A stretch of 64,000 bases of DNA from Ferriphaselus sp. R-1 (GTDB lineage: Bacteria > Pseudomonadota > Gammaproteobacteria > Burkholderiales > Gallionellaceae): contig NZ_JQKP01000011.1 of NCBI RefSeq assembly GCF_000746095.1, positions 1 to 64,000 of the forward strand, in the 5' to 3' direction. Positions 18,739 through 27,397 of this stretch are shown here, piece after piece. The position numbers were made by a program, and so were the translations under genes. Below the pieces are notes generated by a model that saw only the letters and a program-made list of their open reading frames with translations, did not search any database and was not told where the DNA came from. Positions within the stretch are counted from its first letter, which is position 1. Each line of letters begins with the position of its first letter.

Positions 18739-19833
18739 ATGAAGGTTTCCCATCTCACCGGACTGTGCCTGCTGGCGCTATCCACCCTGGCCAGCGCAGG
18801 CGATGAACTGACCCTGTCCGCTAAACAGATCGCCACACTGGGCATTCGCAGCGCGGCCCTGCCCGCCAAACAAGCCGGAGAAGTCTCCGGCCTGCCCGCC
18901 CAGGTCATCGTCCCCGGCGGACAATTGTTCGTCGTCAGCACCCCGTTACCGGCCATGATCGAGCAGACGCTGGTCGGCGTGGGCGACAGCGTCAAGAAAG
19001 GACAAGTGCTGGCCAACCTGCAAAGCCCGGCGCTAGCCGAAGCCCAGCGCGGTCTGCTGCAAGCCAGCACGCAGGCGCAACTCGCCCGCGAGAACCTGAC
19101 GCGTGACGAGCAACTCTGGAAGGAAGGCATCATCTCGGAAAGCCGCTACCGCACCACGCGCGGTCAGCAGATCGAGACCGCTGCTGCGCTGGCCGAACGC
19201 AGGCAGATGTTGCGCGTCTCCGGCATGTCGGAAGCCGCCATCAACAAGCTGCAATCCGGCAAGGCGCTGGGTAGTCTGCTGGCAGTTACCTCGCCCATCG
19301 ACGGCGTGATCCTGGAAAAGAGCGCCGCTGCCGGACAGCGTCTGGATGCCGCCGTCCCCCTGTTCAAGGTCGGTCAGCTGCATCCGCTGGGACTGGAGAT
19401 CCAGGCTCCGCTGGGACAGACTCCCCGGCTCCAGCCCGGTGCCCGGGTCACCATCCCCAAATTCGGTGCCAGCGGCAAGCTGACCGCCGTCGGCCACAAC
19501 CTGAGCGGCGGCAACCAGACCATCCTGTTGCGCGCCCAGATCGATCAGGGCACGGAGAACCTGCGCCCCGGCCAGTTCGTCGAGGCCAGCGTCGCCGTTG
19601 CCGGTGACCAGGCGCAGTGGAACCTGCCCAACAGCGCCCTGGCCCGGGTCGGCAACAAGACCCTGGTGTTCGTCGCCACCGAGCAGGGCTTCCGCCCGAC
19701 CAATGTCAGCGTGGTGAACGAAGGCGCGCAGAGCACCATGGTCAGCGCCACGCTGAAAGGCGATGAGAAGATCGTCGTTCAGGGCACGTCTTCCCTCAAA
19801 GCCAAGATGATGGGCATCGGCGGAGGCGAGTGA
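18739..19833 (+). CDS. RND efflux periplasmic adaptor (CusB/CzcB type)
   Basis: Membrane-fusion protein that joins the inner-membrane pump to the outer-membrane channel. Signal peptide 1-20 (ends ASA), a biotinyl-lipoyl-like half (TLVGVGDSVKKGQVLANLQS), an alpha-helical hairpin ~95-165, a second lipoyl half (VTSPIDGVILEKSAAAGQRL), then beta-barrel and membrane-proximal domains. 364 residues is normal for the heavy-metal branch. GGAG lies upstream of ATG 18739, and its last codons overlap the pump gene. The exact metal is not readable; a Cu/Ag-type system is possible. Confidence 0.9.
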   Translation: MKVSHLTGLCLLALSTLASAGDELTLSAKQIATLGIRSAALPAKQAGEVSGLPAQVIVPGGQLFVVSTPLPAMIEQTLVGVGDSVKKGQVLANLQSPALAEAQRGLLQASTQAQLARENLTRDEQLWKEGIISESRYRTTRGQQIETAAALAERRQMLRVSGMSEAAINKLQSGKALGSLLAVTSPIDGVILEKSAAAGQRLDAAVPLFKVGQLHPLGLEIQAPLGQTPRLQPGARVTIPKFGASGKLTAVGHNLSGGNQTILLRAQIDQGTENLRPGQFVEASVAVAGDQAQWNLPNSALARVGNKTLVFVATEQGFRPTNVSVVNEGAQSTMVSATLKGDEKIVVQGTSSLKAKMMGIGGGE

Positions 19834-22800
19834 TGCTGGCAAAACCCGTCGAATTCGCACTCACCCAGCGACTGCTGGTGATCGTGCTCACCCTGCTCGT
19901 CATCGGCGCAGGCATACTGTCCTTCCGCGATCTGCCCATCGATGCCTTCCCCGACGTTTCTACCACGCAGGTGAAACTCATCATGAAGGCCCCGGGCATG
20001 ACACCGGAAGAGGTCGAGGCGCGCATCGTCTCCCCCATCGAACTGGAGATGCTGGGCATCCCCAACCAGCGCATCATGCGCTCGATCTCCAAGTACGCCA
20101 TCGCGGACATCACCCTCAACTTCACTGACGGCACCGACATCTACTGGGCGCGCCAACAGGTAGCCGAGCGCCTCAACAACGTCCTGCGCGATCTGCCCGC
20201 CGGAGTCGGTGGCGGGCTCGCGCCCATCACCACCCCGCTGGGCGAGATGTACATGTTCACCGTGGAGGGCGACAACTACAGCCTGGAGCAGCGCCGCAGC
20301 GTGCTCGACTGGGTGATCCGCCCGGCCTTGCGCACCCTGCCCGGCGTGGCGGATGTCAATTCGCTGGGCGGCATGGCGCGCACCTTCGAGGTGATGCCCG
20401 ACCACCTGGCCCTGGCGGCACGCAGTCTGACCATGGTGCAGTTGCAACAGGCGCTGGAGATGAACAACCGCAATGACGGCGCAGGCCGCCTGAACGACGG
20501 CGACGAGGCGCTGCTGGTACGCGCCGAGGGCAGCATCAAGACGCTGGACGACGTGCGCAACATCGTCATCGCCAGCCCCGGCGGCAACCCGATCCGCATC
20601 AGTGATGTGGCCGAAGTGCGCATCGGCGCACTCACCCGCTACGGCACCGTCACCATGAACGGCGCGGGCGAGGCGGTGGAAGGGCTGGTGCTGGGCCTGC
20701 GCGGTGCGAACGCCCAGAAAGTGGTCGAGGGCGTGCATGCGAAACTGGCCGAGCTCGCCCCCATGCTGCCGCCGGGCATGACCACCAAGACCTTCTATGA
20801 TCGCGGCAGCCTGGTCAAACGCGCCGTGGGCACCGTCTCCAAGGCGCTCACCGAAGCCATCGTGCTGGTGGTCATCCTGCTGGTGCTGTTCCTGGGCAAC
20901 CTGCGCGCCGCACTGGTGGTGGCCGCCGCGCTGCCGCTGGCGGTGCTCATCACCTTCATCCTGATGCAGCAGTTCGGCATGTCGGCCAACCTGATGTCGC
21001 TGGGTGGCCTGGCCATCGCCATCGGCATGCTGGTGGACGGTGCCGTGGTGGTAGTCGAGAACATCATCAGCCACCTCGCCCACTCGCGCCGCCATCTGCC
21101 GCACCTGAACGTCATCTACCGCGCCGTGAAGGAAGTCATCACGCCGGTCGCCGCCGGGGTGGCCATCATCATCATCGTGTTCCTGCCGCTGCTGACGCTA
21201 GAGGGACTGGAAGGCAAGCTGTTCATCCCGGTCGCGCTGACCATCGTGTTCGCGCTGGCCGGTTCCCTGCTGCTGTCGCTGACCATCGTGCCGACGCTGG
21301 CCTCGTACATGCTCAAGACCGCCAGCCACGAGGAGCCCTGGCTGGTGCGCAAAGCGCTGGCCATCTACGAGCCCATGCTCAAGGCGGCGCTGGCCAACGA
21401 GCGCAAGGTACTCATCGGCGCGGTCGCTTCATTGGTGCTGACCGCCGGGGTCTATACCCTGATCGGCAAGACCTTCATGCCGGAGATGGACGAGGGCGAC
21501 CTGGTGATGCAGACCGCCAAGCTGCCGTCCATCAATCTGGCGCAGACGGCGGACATCGACGAGCGCATCCAGCACGCCATCCTCAAGGCCGTGCCCGAAG
21601 TGCGCCAACTCATCTCGCGCGCCGGGGCCGATGAGCTCGGTCTCGACCCCATGGGGCTGAACGAGGCCGACAACTTCATCGTTCTGGCTCCGCGCGAGGA
21701 ATGGCGCAGCCCGGACAAGACCGCCATCATCGACGACATCCGCAAGGTGATGGACGACTTCCCCGGCATCGAATACAGCTTCACCCAGCCGATCGCGATG
21801 CGCGTCTCGGAGATGCTCACCGGCTCGCGCGGCGATGTGACCGTCAAGATCTTCGGCACCGACATCGACAAGCTCAACGAACTGGCCGAGCAGATGGTCA
21901 AGACGCTGGAAAGCATCCACGGCAGCGAAGACGTCTACACCGTCAAGAACAGCGGCGTGCAGTATTACCGCGTGGTGGTAGATAGATTGGCGGCGGGCCG
22001 CTTCGGCCTGTCGGTGGACGAGATCAGCAACGCCCTGCGCGCGCAGATCGAAGGCCAGCGCGTGGGCACGGTGATCGAAGCGGGCCGCCGCACGCCGCTG
22101 CTGATCCGGGGCGAGCCTGACGTACAGCAATCTCCCGCGCTGTTCGCCGCCCTCACCCTGCCGCTGGCCAACGGCCAGAGCGTGCCGCTGTCGGTGGTGG
22201 CACACATCGAGCGCAGCGACGGCCCGGTCAGCGTCAACCGCGAGAACGGCTCACGCATGGTGGTGATCCAGAGCAACGTGCGTGACCGCGACCTGGTCGG
22301 CTTCGTCGAAGAGGCCAAGGCCGCCGTCACCCAGAAGATGAAATTCCCCGCTGGCTACAGCCTCACTTGGGGCGGTCAGTTCGAGAACCAGCAACGCGCT
22401 GCCGCCCGCTTGGCCGTGGTGGTGCCGGTCGCACTCGGGCTGATCTTCATGCTGCTGTTCGCCACCTTCGGCTCGGTGCGCCAGGCCACGCTGGTGCTGA
22501 CCAACATCCCGTTCGCCCTGATCGGCGGCGTGTTCGCCCTGTGGATCAGCCAGGAATACCTGTCGGTGCCGGCCTCGGTCGGCTTCATCGCCCTGCTCGG
22601 CATCGCCGTGCTCAACGGCGTGGTGATGGTGAGCTATTTCAACCAGCTGCATGCGCAGGGCATGAGTCTGGACGAAGTCATCCGTGAAGGTGCCAAGCGC
22701 CGTCTGCGCCCGGTGCTGATGACGGCCAGCATCACCGCCTTCGGCCTGCTGCCGCTGCTGTTCGCCCACGGCCCCGGCTCCGAGATCCAGAAGCCTCTGG

Positions 22801-22907
22801 CCATCGTGGTCACTGGCGGCCTGATCAGCTCCACCCTGCTGACCCTGATCATGCTGCCCATTTTGTACCGCCGCTTCGGCATCAAGATCGTGGAGACCAA
22901 GAAATGA
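19830..22907 (+). CDS. Heavy-metal RND efflux pump, CusA/CzcA family
   Basis: Proton-driven inner-membrane exporter of 1025 residues with the 12-helix RND layout and two large periplasmic loops. Family marks: PIDAFPDVSTTQVKL near residue 35, the proton-relay helix IGMLVDGAVVVVEN at ~400 (Asp and Glu both present), and MPEMDEGDLVMQ at ~550. The relay helix has one Asp before the Glu, as in CusA, rather than the DFG pattern of CzcA; I infer monovalent copper/silver or a broad range with low certainty. It overlaps the adaptor gene by 4 bases and the next gene by 4 bases (ATGA), so translation is coupled. Confidence 0.93.
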   Translation: MMLAKPVEFALTQRLLVIVLTLLVIGAGILSFRDLPIDAFPDVSTTQVKLIMKAPGMTPEEVEARIVSPIELEMLGIPNQRIMRSISKYAIADITLNFTDGTDIYWARQQVAERLNNVLRDLPAGVGGGLAPITTPLGEMYMFTVEGDNYSLEQRRSVLDWVIRPALRTLPGVADVNSLGGMARTFEVMPDHLALAARSLTMVQLQQALEMNNRNDGAGRLNDGDEALLVRAEGSIKTLDDVRNIVIASPGGNPIRISDVAEVRIGALTRYGTVTMNGAGEAVEGLVLGLRGANAQKVVEGVHAKLAELAPMLPPGMTTKTFYDRGSLVKRAVGTVSKALTEAIVLVVILLVLFLGNLRAALVVAAALPLAVLITFILMQQFGMSANLMSLGGLAIAIGMLVDGAVVVVENIISHLAHSRRHLPHLNVIYRAVKEVITPVAAGVAIIIIVFLPLLTLEGLEGKLFIPVALTIVFALAGSLLLSLTIVPTLASYMLKTASHEEPWLVRKALAIYEPMLKAALANERKVLIGAVASLVLTAGVYTLIGKTFMPEMDEGDLVMQTAKLPSINLAQTADIDERIQHAILKAVPEVRQLISRAGADELGLDPMGLNEADNFIVLAPREEWRSPDKTAIIDDIRKVMDDFPGIEYSFTQPIAMRVSEMLTGSRGDVTVKIFGTDIDKLNELAEQMVKTLESIHGSEDVYTVKNSGVQYYRVVVDRLAAGRFGLSVDEISNALRAQIEGQRVGTVIEAGRRTPLLIRGEPDVQQSPALFAALTLPLANGQSVPLSVVAHIERSDGPVSVNRENGSRMVVIQSNVRDRDLVGFVEEAKAAVTQKMKFPAGYSLTWGGQFENQQRAAARLAVVVPVALGLIFMLLFATFGSVRQATLVLTNIPFALIGGVFALWISQEYLSVPASVGFIALLGIAVLNGVVMVSYFNQLHAQGMSLDEVIREGAKRRLRPVLMTASITAFGLLPLLFAHGPGSEIQKPLAIVVTGGLISSTLLTLIMLPILYRRFGIKIVETKK

Positions 22908-23218
22908 GAAAGCCACTCGATTGCTCGTTGACGCTGGTCTGCCATCAGTCGATGGAAGAACTGCTGGTCAGCCATCTGCTGGAACACCCCGAACTGGTCT
23001 CCGGCTTCTCGGTGCGCCACATCGAAGGCGGCAGCCAGAAGGAAGTCCTGCACAGCATGCTGGAACAAGTACGCGGTCGCTCGCGCCGGGTGGAGATCTG
23101 CTCGGTGATGAATCTGGAAGATGCACACGAGCTGATCGCCCACCTGAAAGCGCATGCCTCCAACCCCGAAGTCGCCTACTGGATCACGCCCGTGATCGAA
23201 TTCGGGAGGCTGGTATGA
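22904..23218 (+). CDS. DUF3240-like small PII-fold protein of RND operon
   Basis: 104-residue soluble protein resembling the DUF3240 family, commonly found beside heavy-metal RND pumps. Alternating strands and helices (LTLVCHQSMEELLVSHLLEH, VEICSVMNLEDAHELIAHL, YWITPVIEFGRLV) suggest a ferredoxin/PII-like fold, often trimeric in relatives. It begins in the stop of the pump gene and ends in the start of the TolC gene (ATGA at both ends). A regulatory or metal-sensing role for the pump is inferred from context only. Confidence 0.75.
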   Translation: MRKPLDCSLTLVCHQSMEELLVSHLLEHPELVSGFSVRHIEGGSQKEVLHSMLEQVRGRSRRVEICSVMNLEDAHELIAHLKAHASNPEVAYWITPVIEFGRLV

Positions 23219-24477
23219 AGCGCCTCACACTGCTCATCGCCGCCTTGCTGGCCGTCCCCGCTCTGGCCGCAGAGGCCGAGCACCCCGATCTGCCGCCACC
23301 CGCTCTGGCCGAGGCCGCGATACGCAACAGCGTCACCGTGATGACCGCTGCGCATGGCATCCGCATCGAACAAAGCAACCGTCGCCGCTGGGGCAGCGGC
23401 AACTACGAGTTCAACGTGCGCGCGGGTTCGTCGCAACGACGCATCGCCAGTACCGGTCAAGCGCTGAAAGAATGGGATGTCGCCATCGAACGGCCATTGC
23501 GCCTGCCCAACAAGATGCTGCTGGACAGCGAGATCGGTGCGACCAGCGTGCAGCGTGCCGAGTATGCCTTGGGCGACGCGCGCCACGAGGCGGGGCGCAC
23601 TCTGCTGCGCTTATGGTTCACCTGGCAACGCGAACTGGCGGCAGCGCAACAGTGGCAGCAACAAAGCGCAACCTTGCAGGCGCAGGCCGGCATGACCGCC
23701 AAGCGCGTCAAGGCAGGCGATGCGCCCAAGATGGAAGCGAACCAGGCGCTGGCGGCCGCCGCTCAGGCCAGCGTCTCGCATCAGCAAGCCGCGCTGCGCG
23801 CGCAACTGGCCGCGAACGAGTTGCTGCGCCAGTTCCCCGACCTGCCCCTGCCGGACGGCATCCCCCGCACCGTGCCTGAGGCCATCCCGCACGATCTGGC
23901 CTGGTGGAAACAGCAAGTCTTCCAGCACAACCATGAGCTGGGCATGGTGCAAGCCGACAGCAGCTTGCAGAGCTTGCTGGCACAGCGTGGTCGCGCCGAC
24001 CGCGTCCCCGACCCGACTGTGGGCGTGCGCTACTCCAACGAGATGGGCGGCAACGAGAAGGTCACCGGCGTGTACGTCTCGGTCCCGATCTCGTTCGGGC
24101 TGCGCGGTGCCCAGGCGGAAGGTTTGCAGCACCAGGCCGATGCCGCCGCCAACCGCGAGGCTTTCGTCACCCACCGACTGGAGGGCGACGTGCAGGCCGC
24201 CTACGCCCAGGCGGTGAGCAGTTACGACACCTGGCAGCAGGCCGCCGATGCCGCCGCCCATGTGCGGCAGAACGCCGAGCTGGTCAGCCGAGCCTACGCG
24301 CTGGGCGAGAGCAGCCTGTCCGACACGCTCACTGCGCGCCGTCTGGCGCTGGAATCCAGCCTGGCCGAAACCACGGCCCAGCTGGATGCCAACGAAGCAC
24401 GTTATCGCTTGCTGCTCGACGCCCACCAGTTGTGGCCGCTGGATGACGACGACGATTCGTCGCACGGGCACTATTGA
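23215..24477 (+). CDS. TolC-family outer membrane efflux protein
   Basis: Outer-membrane channel for the RND system, 420 residues. Signal peptide 1-18 (MKRLTLLIAALLAVPALA); long coiled helices with heptad Ala/Gln (WQRELAAAQQWQQQSATLQA and later LVSRAYALGESSLSDTLTA) form the periplasmic barrel; the strand YSNEMGGNEKVTGVYVSVPI is typical. The C-terminus ends in an acidic, His-tipped tail (LDDDDDSSHGHY) that could touch metal. Start at ATG 23215, overlapping the previous stop. The channel gene comes after the pump, the reverse of the common C-B-A order. Confidence 0.9.
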   Translation: MKRLTLLIAALLAVPALAAEAEHPDLPPPALAEAAIRNSVTVMTAAHGIRIEQSNRRRWGSGNYEFNVRAGSSQRRIASTGQALKEWDVAIERPLRLPNKMLLDSEIGATSVQRAEYALGDARHEAGRTLLRLWFTWQRELAAAQQWQQQSATLQAQAGMTAKRVKAGDAPKMEANQALAAAAQASVSHQQAALRAQLAANELLRQFPDLPLPDGIPRTVPEAIPHDLAWWKQQVFQHNHELGMVQADSSLQSLLAQRGRADRVPDPTVGVRYSNEMGGNEKVTGVYVSVPISFGLRGAQAEGLQHQADAAANREAFVTHRLEGDVQAAYAQAVSSYDTWQQAADAAAHVRQNAELVSRAYALGESSLSDTLTARRLALESSLAETTAQLDANEARYRLLLDAHQLWPLDDDDDSSHGHY

Positions 24478-24731
24478 TGGCGCCAGTGGACTGGATAGGC
24501 AGTATCGCCGCCACGCTGACGACCGTCGCCTTCGTGCCTCAGGTGTGGCAAGTCTGGCGCACCCGCCACACCCACGACATCTCGCTCGGCATGTATGCCA
24601 TCTTCACTTGCGGGGTCGCGATGTGGCTGGTGTACGGGCTGCTGCTGGGAGCCTGGCCGATCATCATCGCCAACGCCATCACCGTGCTGCTGGCAGGTGC
24701 CGTGCTGGTGATGAAACTGCGTTACGGATAA
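24477..24731 (+). CDS. SemiSWEET / PQ-loop membrane protein
   Basis: 84-residue protein with three membrane helices and one PQ motif (VAFVPQVWQVWRTRHTHDIS), the hallmark of bacterial SemiSWEETs, which act as dimers to move small solutes such as sugars. ATG 24477 overlaps the stop of the TolC gene (TGATG), so it is the last gene of the efflux operon. Such a transporter in a metal efflux operon is unusual; substrate unknown. Confidence 0.85.
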   Translation: MAPVDWIGSIAATLTTVAFVPQVWQVWRTRHTHDISLGMYAIFTCGVAMWLVYGLLLGAWPIIIANAITVLLAGAVLVMKLRYG

Positions 24732-24742
24732 GGCGGACTGAG

Positions 24743-25705
24743 CTAACCCAGTCCGAAGAAACGCAAGATCGCGGCAAAGAAGCCGGGCTTGCTGACCGGC
24801 TCGACCCGAACCGGCGCGCGCACCGGTCGGATGACCTGCGGTATCGGTTGCGCTGCCACCGGGGGCGCAGGCGGTGCCGGGTTCGCCGACTCGATGCCCA
24901 GCAACGCCCGGGCCTGAGTCAGTTGGACCTGATGATCGAGCGCGAAGCTGCGACAGGCATGCTCGTCCATCCCCAGCCGCTGCGCCGCCTTCACATTCCC
25001 CCAATCGATGTCTTTCACCAATGGCTGGCTGAGCAGGCTGGCCAGCTTGACCAGGTCGGCATAGTGGACCGGCCCGTCAGCCGCCGCGCCACCGGTGACC
25101 GCCGCGATGACCGCATCGGGGAAGCGCCACACCGCGAGCAACTTGGCCGCCACCTGGACTTGCAGCCGGTCTATCAGTTCGTACAGCTCCTCGATGTCCA
25201 GCTCGAAACCGGGCCGATCGACATACAGGCAGATCGGCAACGCACCGATGTTGTGGAGCAGGCCCGCCAACATCGCCTGCTCGGGATTGATCTGGCGGTT
25301 CGACTGGGCAAGCACGAAAGAGAACGCGGCGACTTCGCGGTTACGGCACCAGAAATCGCGCAGATACCGGCTGATGACCGGGTGCTGGGTGTGCAGCAAC
25401 TCACTCAACGTGACCAGCAACACCAGATTGTGGACTTGCTTGTAGCCCAGACGGGACACCGCCTGACGCAGATGCTCGACCTTGGGCTTATCGGCAAACA
25501 CGGCGCTGTTCGCCGCCTTGATCAGGTGCGCCGAGATACCGATATCGCCGGAGATCGCAGCGACCACCTGTTGGGCCGAGACATCGGGATCGTTAATGAG
25601 CGTCCTGACCCGGTTCGCGCACTCCGGGAAGACCGGGAAGCTCAGCTCATCGCGCTCAATGGCGACAAGCACCTCCCCAAAGACCGATTCCAGCTTGTTA
25701 CCCAT
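24743..25705 (-). CDS. HDOD domain protein
   Basis: 320-residue signalling protein with an HDOD domain at ~15-215 (FPVFPECANRVRTLINDPDV, LIKAANSAVF, AVSRLGYKQVHNLVLLVTLS, LLHNIGALPI). HDOD proteins are HD-GYP relatives lacking the metal catalytic residues and act as regulators in motility and c-di-GMP networks. A Pro/Ala-rich tail ends in a short hydrophobic stretch (GFFAAILRFFGLG), perhaps a membrane contact. It ends 12 bases from the convergent SemiSWEET gene and starts 73 bases downstream of glnB. Target unknown. Confidence 0.88.
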   Translation of the reverse strand: MGNKLESVFGEVLVAIERDELSFPVFPECANRVRTLINDPDVSAQQVVAAISGDIGISAHLIKAANSAVFADKPKVEHLRQAVSRLGYKQVHNLVLLVTLSELLHTQHPVISRYLRDFWCRNREVAAFSFVLAQSNRQINPEQAMLAGLLHNIGALPICLYVDRPGFELDIEELYELIDRLQVQVAAKLLAVWRFPDAVIAAVTGGAAADGPVHYADLVKLASLLSQPLVKDIDWGNVKAAQRLGMDEHACRSFALDHQVQLTQARALLGIESANPAPPAPPVAAQPIPQVIRPVRAPVRVEPVSKPGFFAAILRFFGLG

Positions 25706-25777
25706 GACACGCCCCCATCCAACATCGGCCAGCCGCGCTCATGAAAGTCCGGCCACCGACCGCAGGCCCGACTCCGA

Positions 25778-26157
<380 letters not shown>

Positions 26158-26254
26158 GCCGCTCCCGCACGGGGCATGCAGTCATTGAGGCGGGATGCCG
26201 TGAATCTCAAGGAACAAAACTGCCCCGTATGAGTTTGGCCGGATTCCATGAAAA

Positions 26255-26275
26255 CCGCCGAAGGTAGCCCGGCGG
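26255..26275. repeat. Short palindromic unit in repeat-rich gap
   Basis: CCGCCG and CGGCGG are inverted around a 9-base loop (AAGGTAGCC). It opens a repeat-rich, gene-free stretch running from the glnB promoter to 26700. No T run follows, so it does not look like a terminator. Confidence 0.35.
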
Positions 26276-26294
26276 CTTTGCGCTTAAAACATCC

Positions 26295-26314
26295 GGCGCA
26301 ATAACGATTGCGCC
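26295..26314. repeat. Palindromic repeat, GTAGGGCGCAAT type
   Basis: GGCGCAAT (26295-26302) and ATTGCGCC (26307-26314) are perfect inverted copies with a 4-base loop, followed by CTAC on the plus strand. Reading GTAGGGCGCAAT on the minus strand, it resembles a dispersed intergenic repeat that I recall from several proteobacterial genomes; copy number cannot be checked here. Confidence 0.5.
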
Positions 26315-26375
26315 CTACCTTGCTGCGTACCGCCCGTTTTCCCCTCATCCGCCACCGAGCAGTGGAGGATGATCA

Positions 26376-26560
26376 GGGAATTCTGACGAATATGTTTGAG
26401 CACGTGACGGCGAGCCGGTCGTGCGAGTTTATGAGGAAGCCTGACCAGCCGGAGCCGCGCAGGGAATCCCGATAGGGATGGCGGATTGGGGTCGCCTTTC
26501 TTGGGTTACTTTCTTTGGCGAGACAAAGAAAGTAACTGGCTGCCGGGCCACCCCCGGCGG
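26376..26560. repeat. Dispersed repeat with TTACTTTCTTTG dyad
   Basis: The segment centres on a perfect 13-base inverted repeat, GTTACTTTCTTTG (26505-26517) and CAAAGAAAGTAAC (26524-26536), with loop GCGAGA, embedded in conserved flanks (GGGGTCGCCTTTC, GGCTGCCGGGCCACCC). From memory this sequence recurs in many beta- and gammaproteobacterial genomes, where it is often wrongly annotated as small genes. An apparent minus-strand frame through it is repeat-encoded, not a gene. Confidence 0.6.
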
Positions 26561-26592
26561 TTTCCGTTGAACATCGCCAAGTTCATTTCCGC

Positions 26593-26611
26593 GTGGGCAC
26601 GTTGTGCCCAC
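26593..26611. repeat. Palindromic repeat, GTAGGGTGGGCAC type
   Basis: GTGGGCAC (26593-26600) and GTGCCCAC (26604-26611) are perfect inverted copies around GTT and are followed by CCTAC, giving the familiar GTAGGGTGGGCACAACGTGCC pattern on the minus strand. It appears to be a sibling of the unit at 26295. The rest of 26612-26699 shows nothing gene-like. Confidence 0.5.
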
Positions 26612-26699
26612 CCTACTTGGCTTGGCTACCGGGTTGTTCGCTGAGTACCGCCGTGCGCGAAAAGCAAAACCGCCGGAGTGGCCCGTTGGTTTTACGGAG

Positions 26700-27350
26700 T
26701 TAATGCTCCAAATCACTCCCTAACCGGCTTCGGTAGTCACTTAGGGCTTGCTGAATTGCTTCGTCATGCCCGCCTGTAAACTTCGTTACAGTTGTGTGTA
26801 TATGTGTAGTTAATGGTTGTGTTTTGTCTGAGCGAGTTATAGTTGTGTCGATTGCTGCATGCACCCTTTTGGCCATCATTCCGAATGAGTCCCACGCCCA
26901 GAATTTTCGAATACTTACATCCAAAATTAGCGTCGTTTTGGAAGCATTTGACATAGGCACGACTCGATATCCGGATTGCTGAAGTACACTAAAAATGCTA
27001 TCTCTTACTAATGACTCAACCGTCTGTCCCTTCTGAAGAACTACATTTCCCATGGCTTCATTGTTGCCATTGGAAACTCTGGCAATAGCTCGTGTCTGTA
27101 TTTCTTGTACATCCTCTCCTGGAGAAATCATGCCTACTCCAAGTGATTCAATGCTTGGATTGGGCGAATTATTTTCAAAAGTACGACTGTCAGAAATTGA
27201 TCTAATTGCAACTGTCTTATTGGTTTCGATTTGATTGGTTATAGGACTGGAGGGCATGAATAAGGAAACCTCTGTGCGTTTTGACGCACAGCCAGTAAGC
27301 GAGTTGGCAATAACTACTGCAATTACGAACAATCCAGTTTTCTGTAGCAT
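26700..27350 (-). CDS. Putative lipoprotein, YajG-like, AT-rich
   Basis: 216-residue predicted outer- or inner-membrane lipoprotein. Signal sequence MLQKTGLFVIAVVIANSLTG leads to a lipobox Cys at residue 21 (LTGC). The rest is soluble alpha/beta with no motif I can name with certainty; the layout (lipoprotein, early strand VAIRSISDSR, later SVLQQSGYRV) recalls the YajG family. AAGGGG lies just upstream of ATG. The gene is clearly more AT-rich than its neighbours, uses codons such as AAT and ATA freely, and is flanked on one side by dispersed repeats, which suggests acquisition by transfer. Confidence 0.75.
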   Translation of the reverse strand: MLQKTGLFVIAVVIANSLTGCASKRTEVSLFMPSSPITNQIETNKTVAIRSISDSRTFENNSPNPSIESLGVGMISPGEDVQEIQTRAIARVSNGNNEAMGNVVLQKGQTVESLVRDSIFSVLQQSGYRVVPMSNASKTTLILDVSIRKFWAWDSFGMMAKRVHAAIDTTITRSDKTQPLTTHIHTTVTKFTGGHDEAIQQALSDYRSRLGSDLEH

Positions 27351-27365
27351 TATTAACCCCTTATA

Positions 27366-27375
27366 GTTAATTAAC
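27366..27375. other. Palindrome GTTAATTAAC before lipoprotein gene
   Basis: A perfect 10-base AT-rich palindrome 16 bases upstream of the lipoprotein start, overlapping a TATAAG that could be its -10 box. It may be an operator or chance in AT-rich DNA. Confidence 0.25.
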
Positions 27376-27397
27376 CGGCCGATCCTTTACTGAATCG

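Noticed and set aside
26429..26716. 95-codon minus-strand frame between glnB and the lipoprotein gene
   Set aside because: It translates the dispersed repeats (for example VTFFVSPKKVT), a known source of false gene calls.
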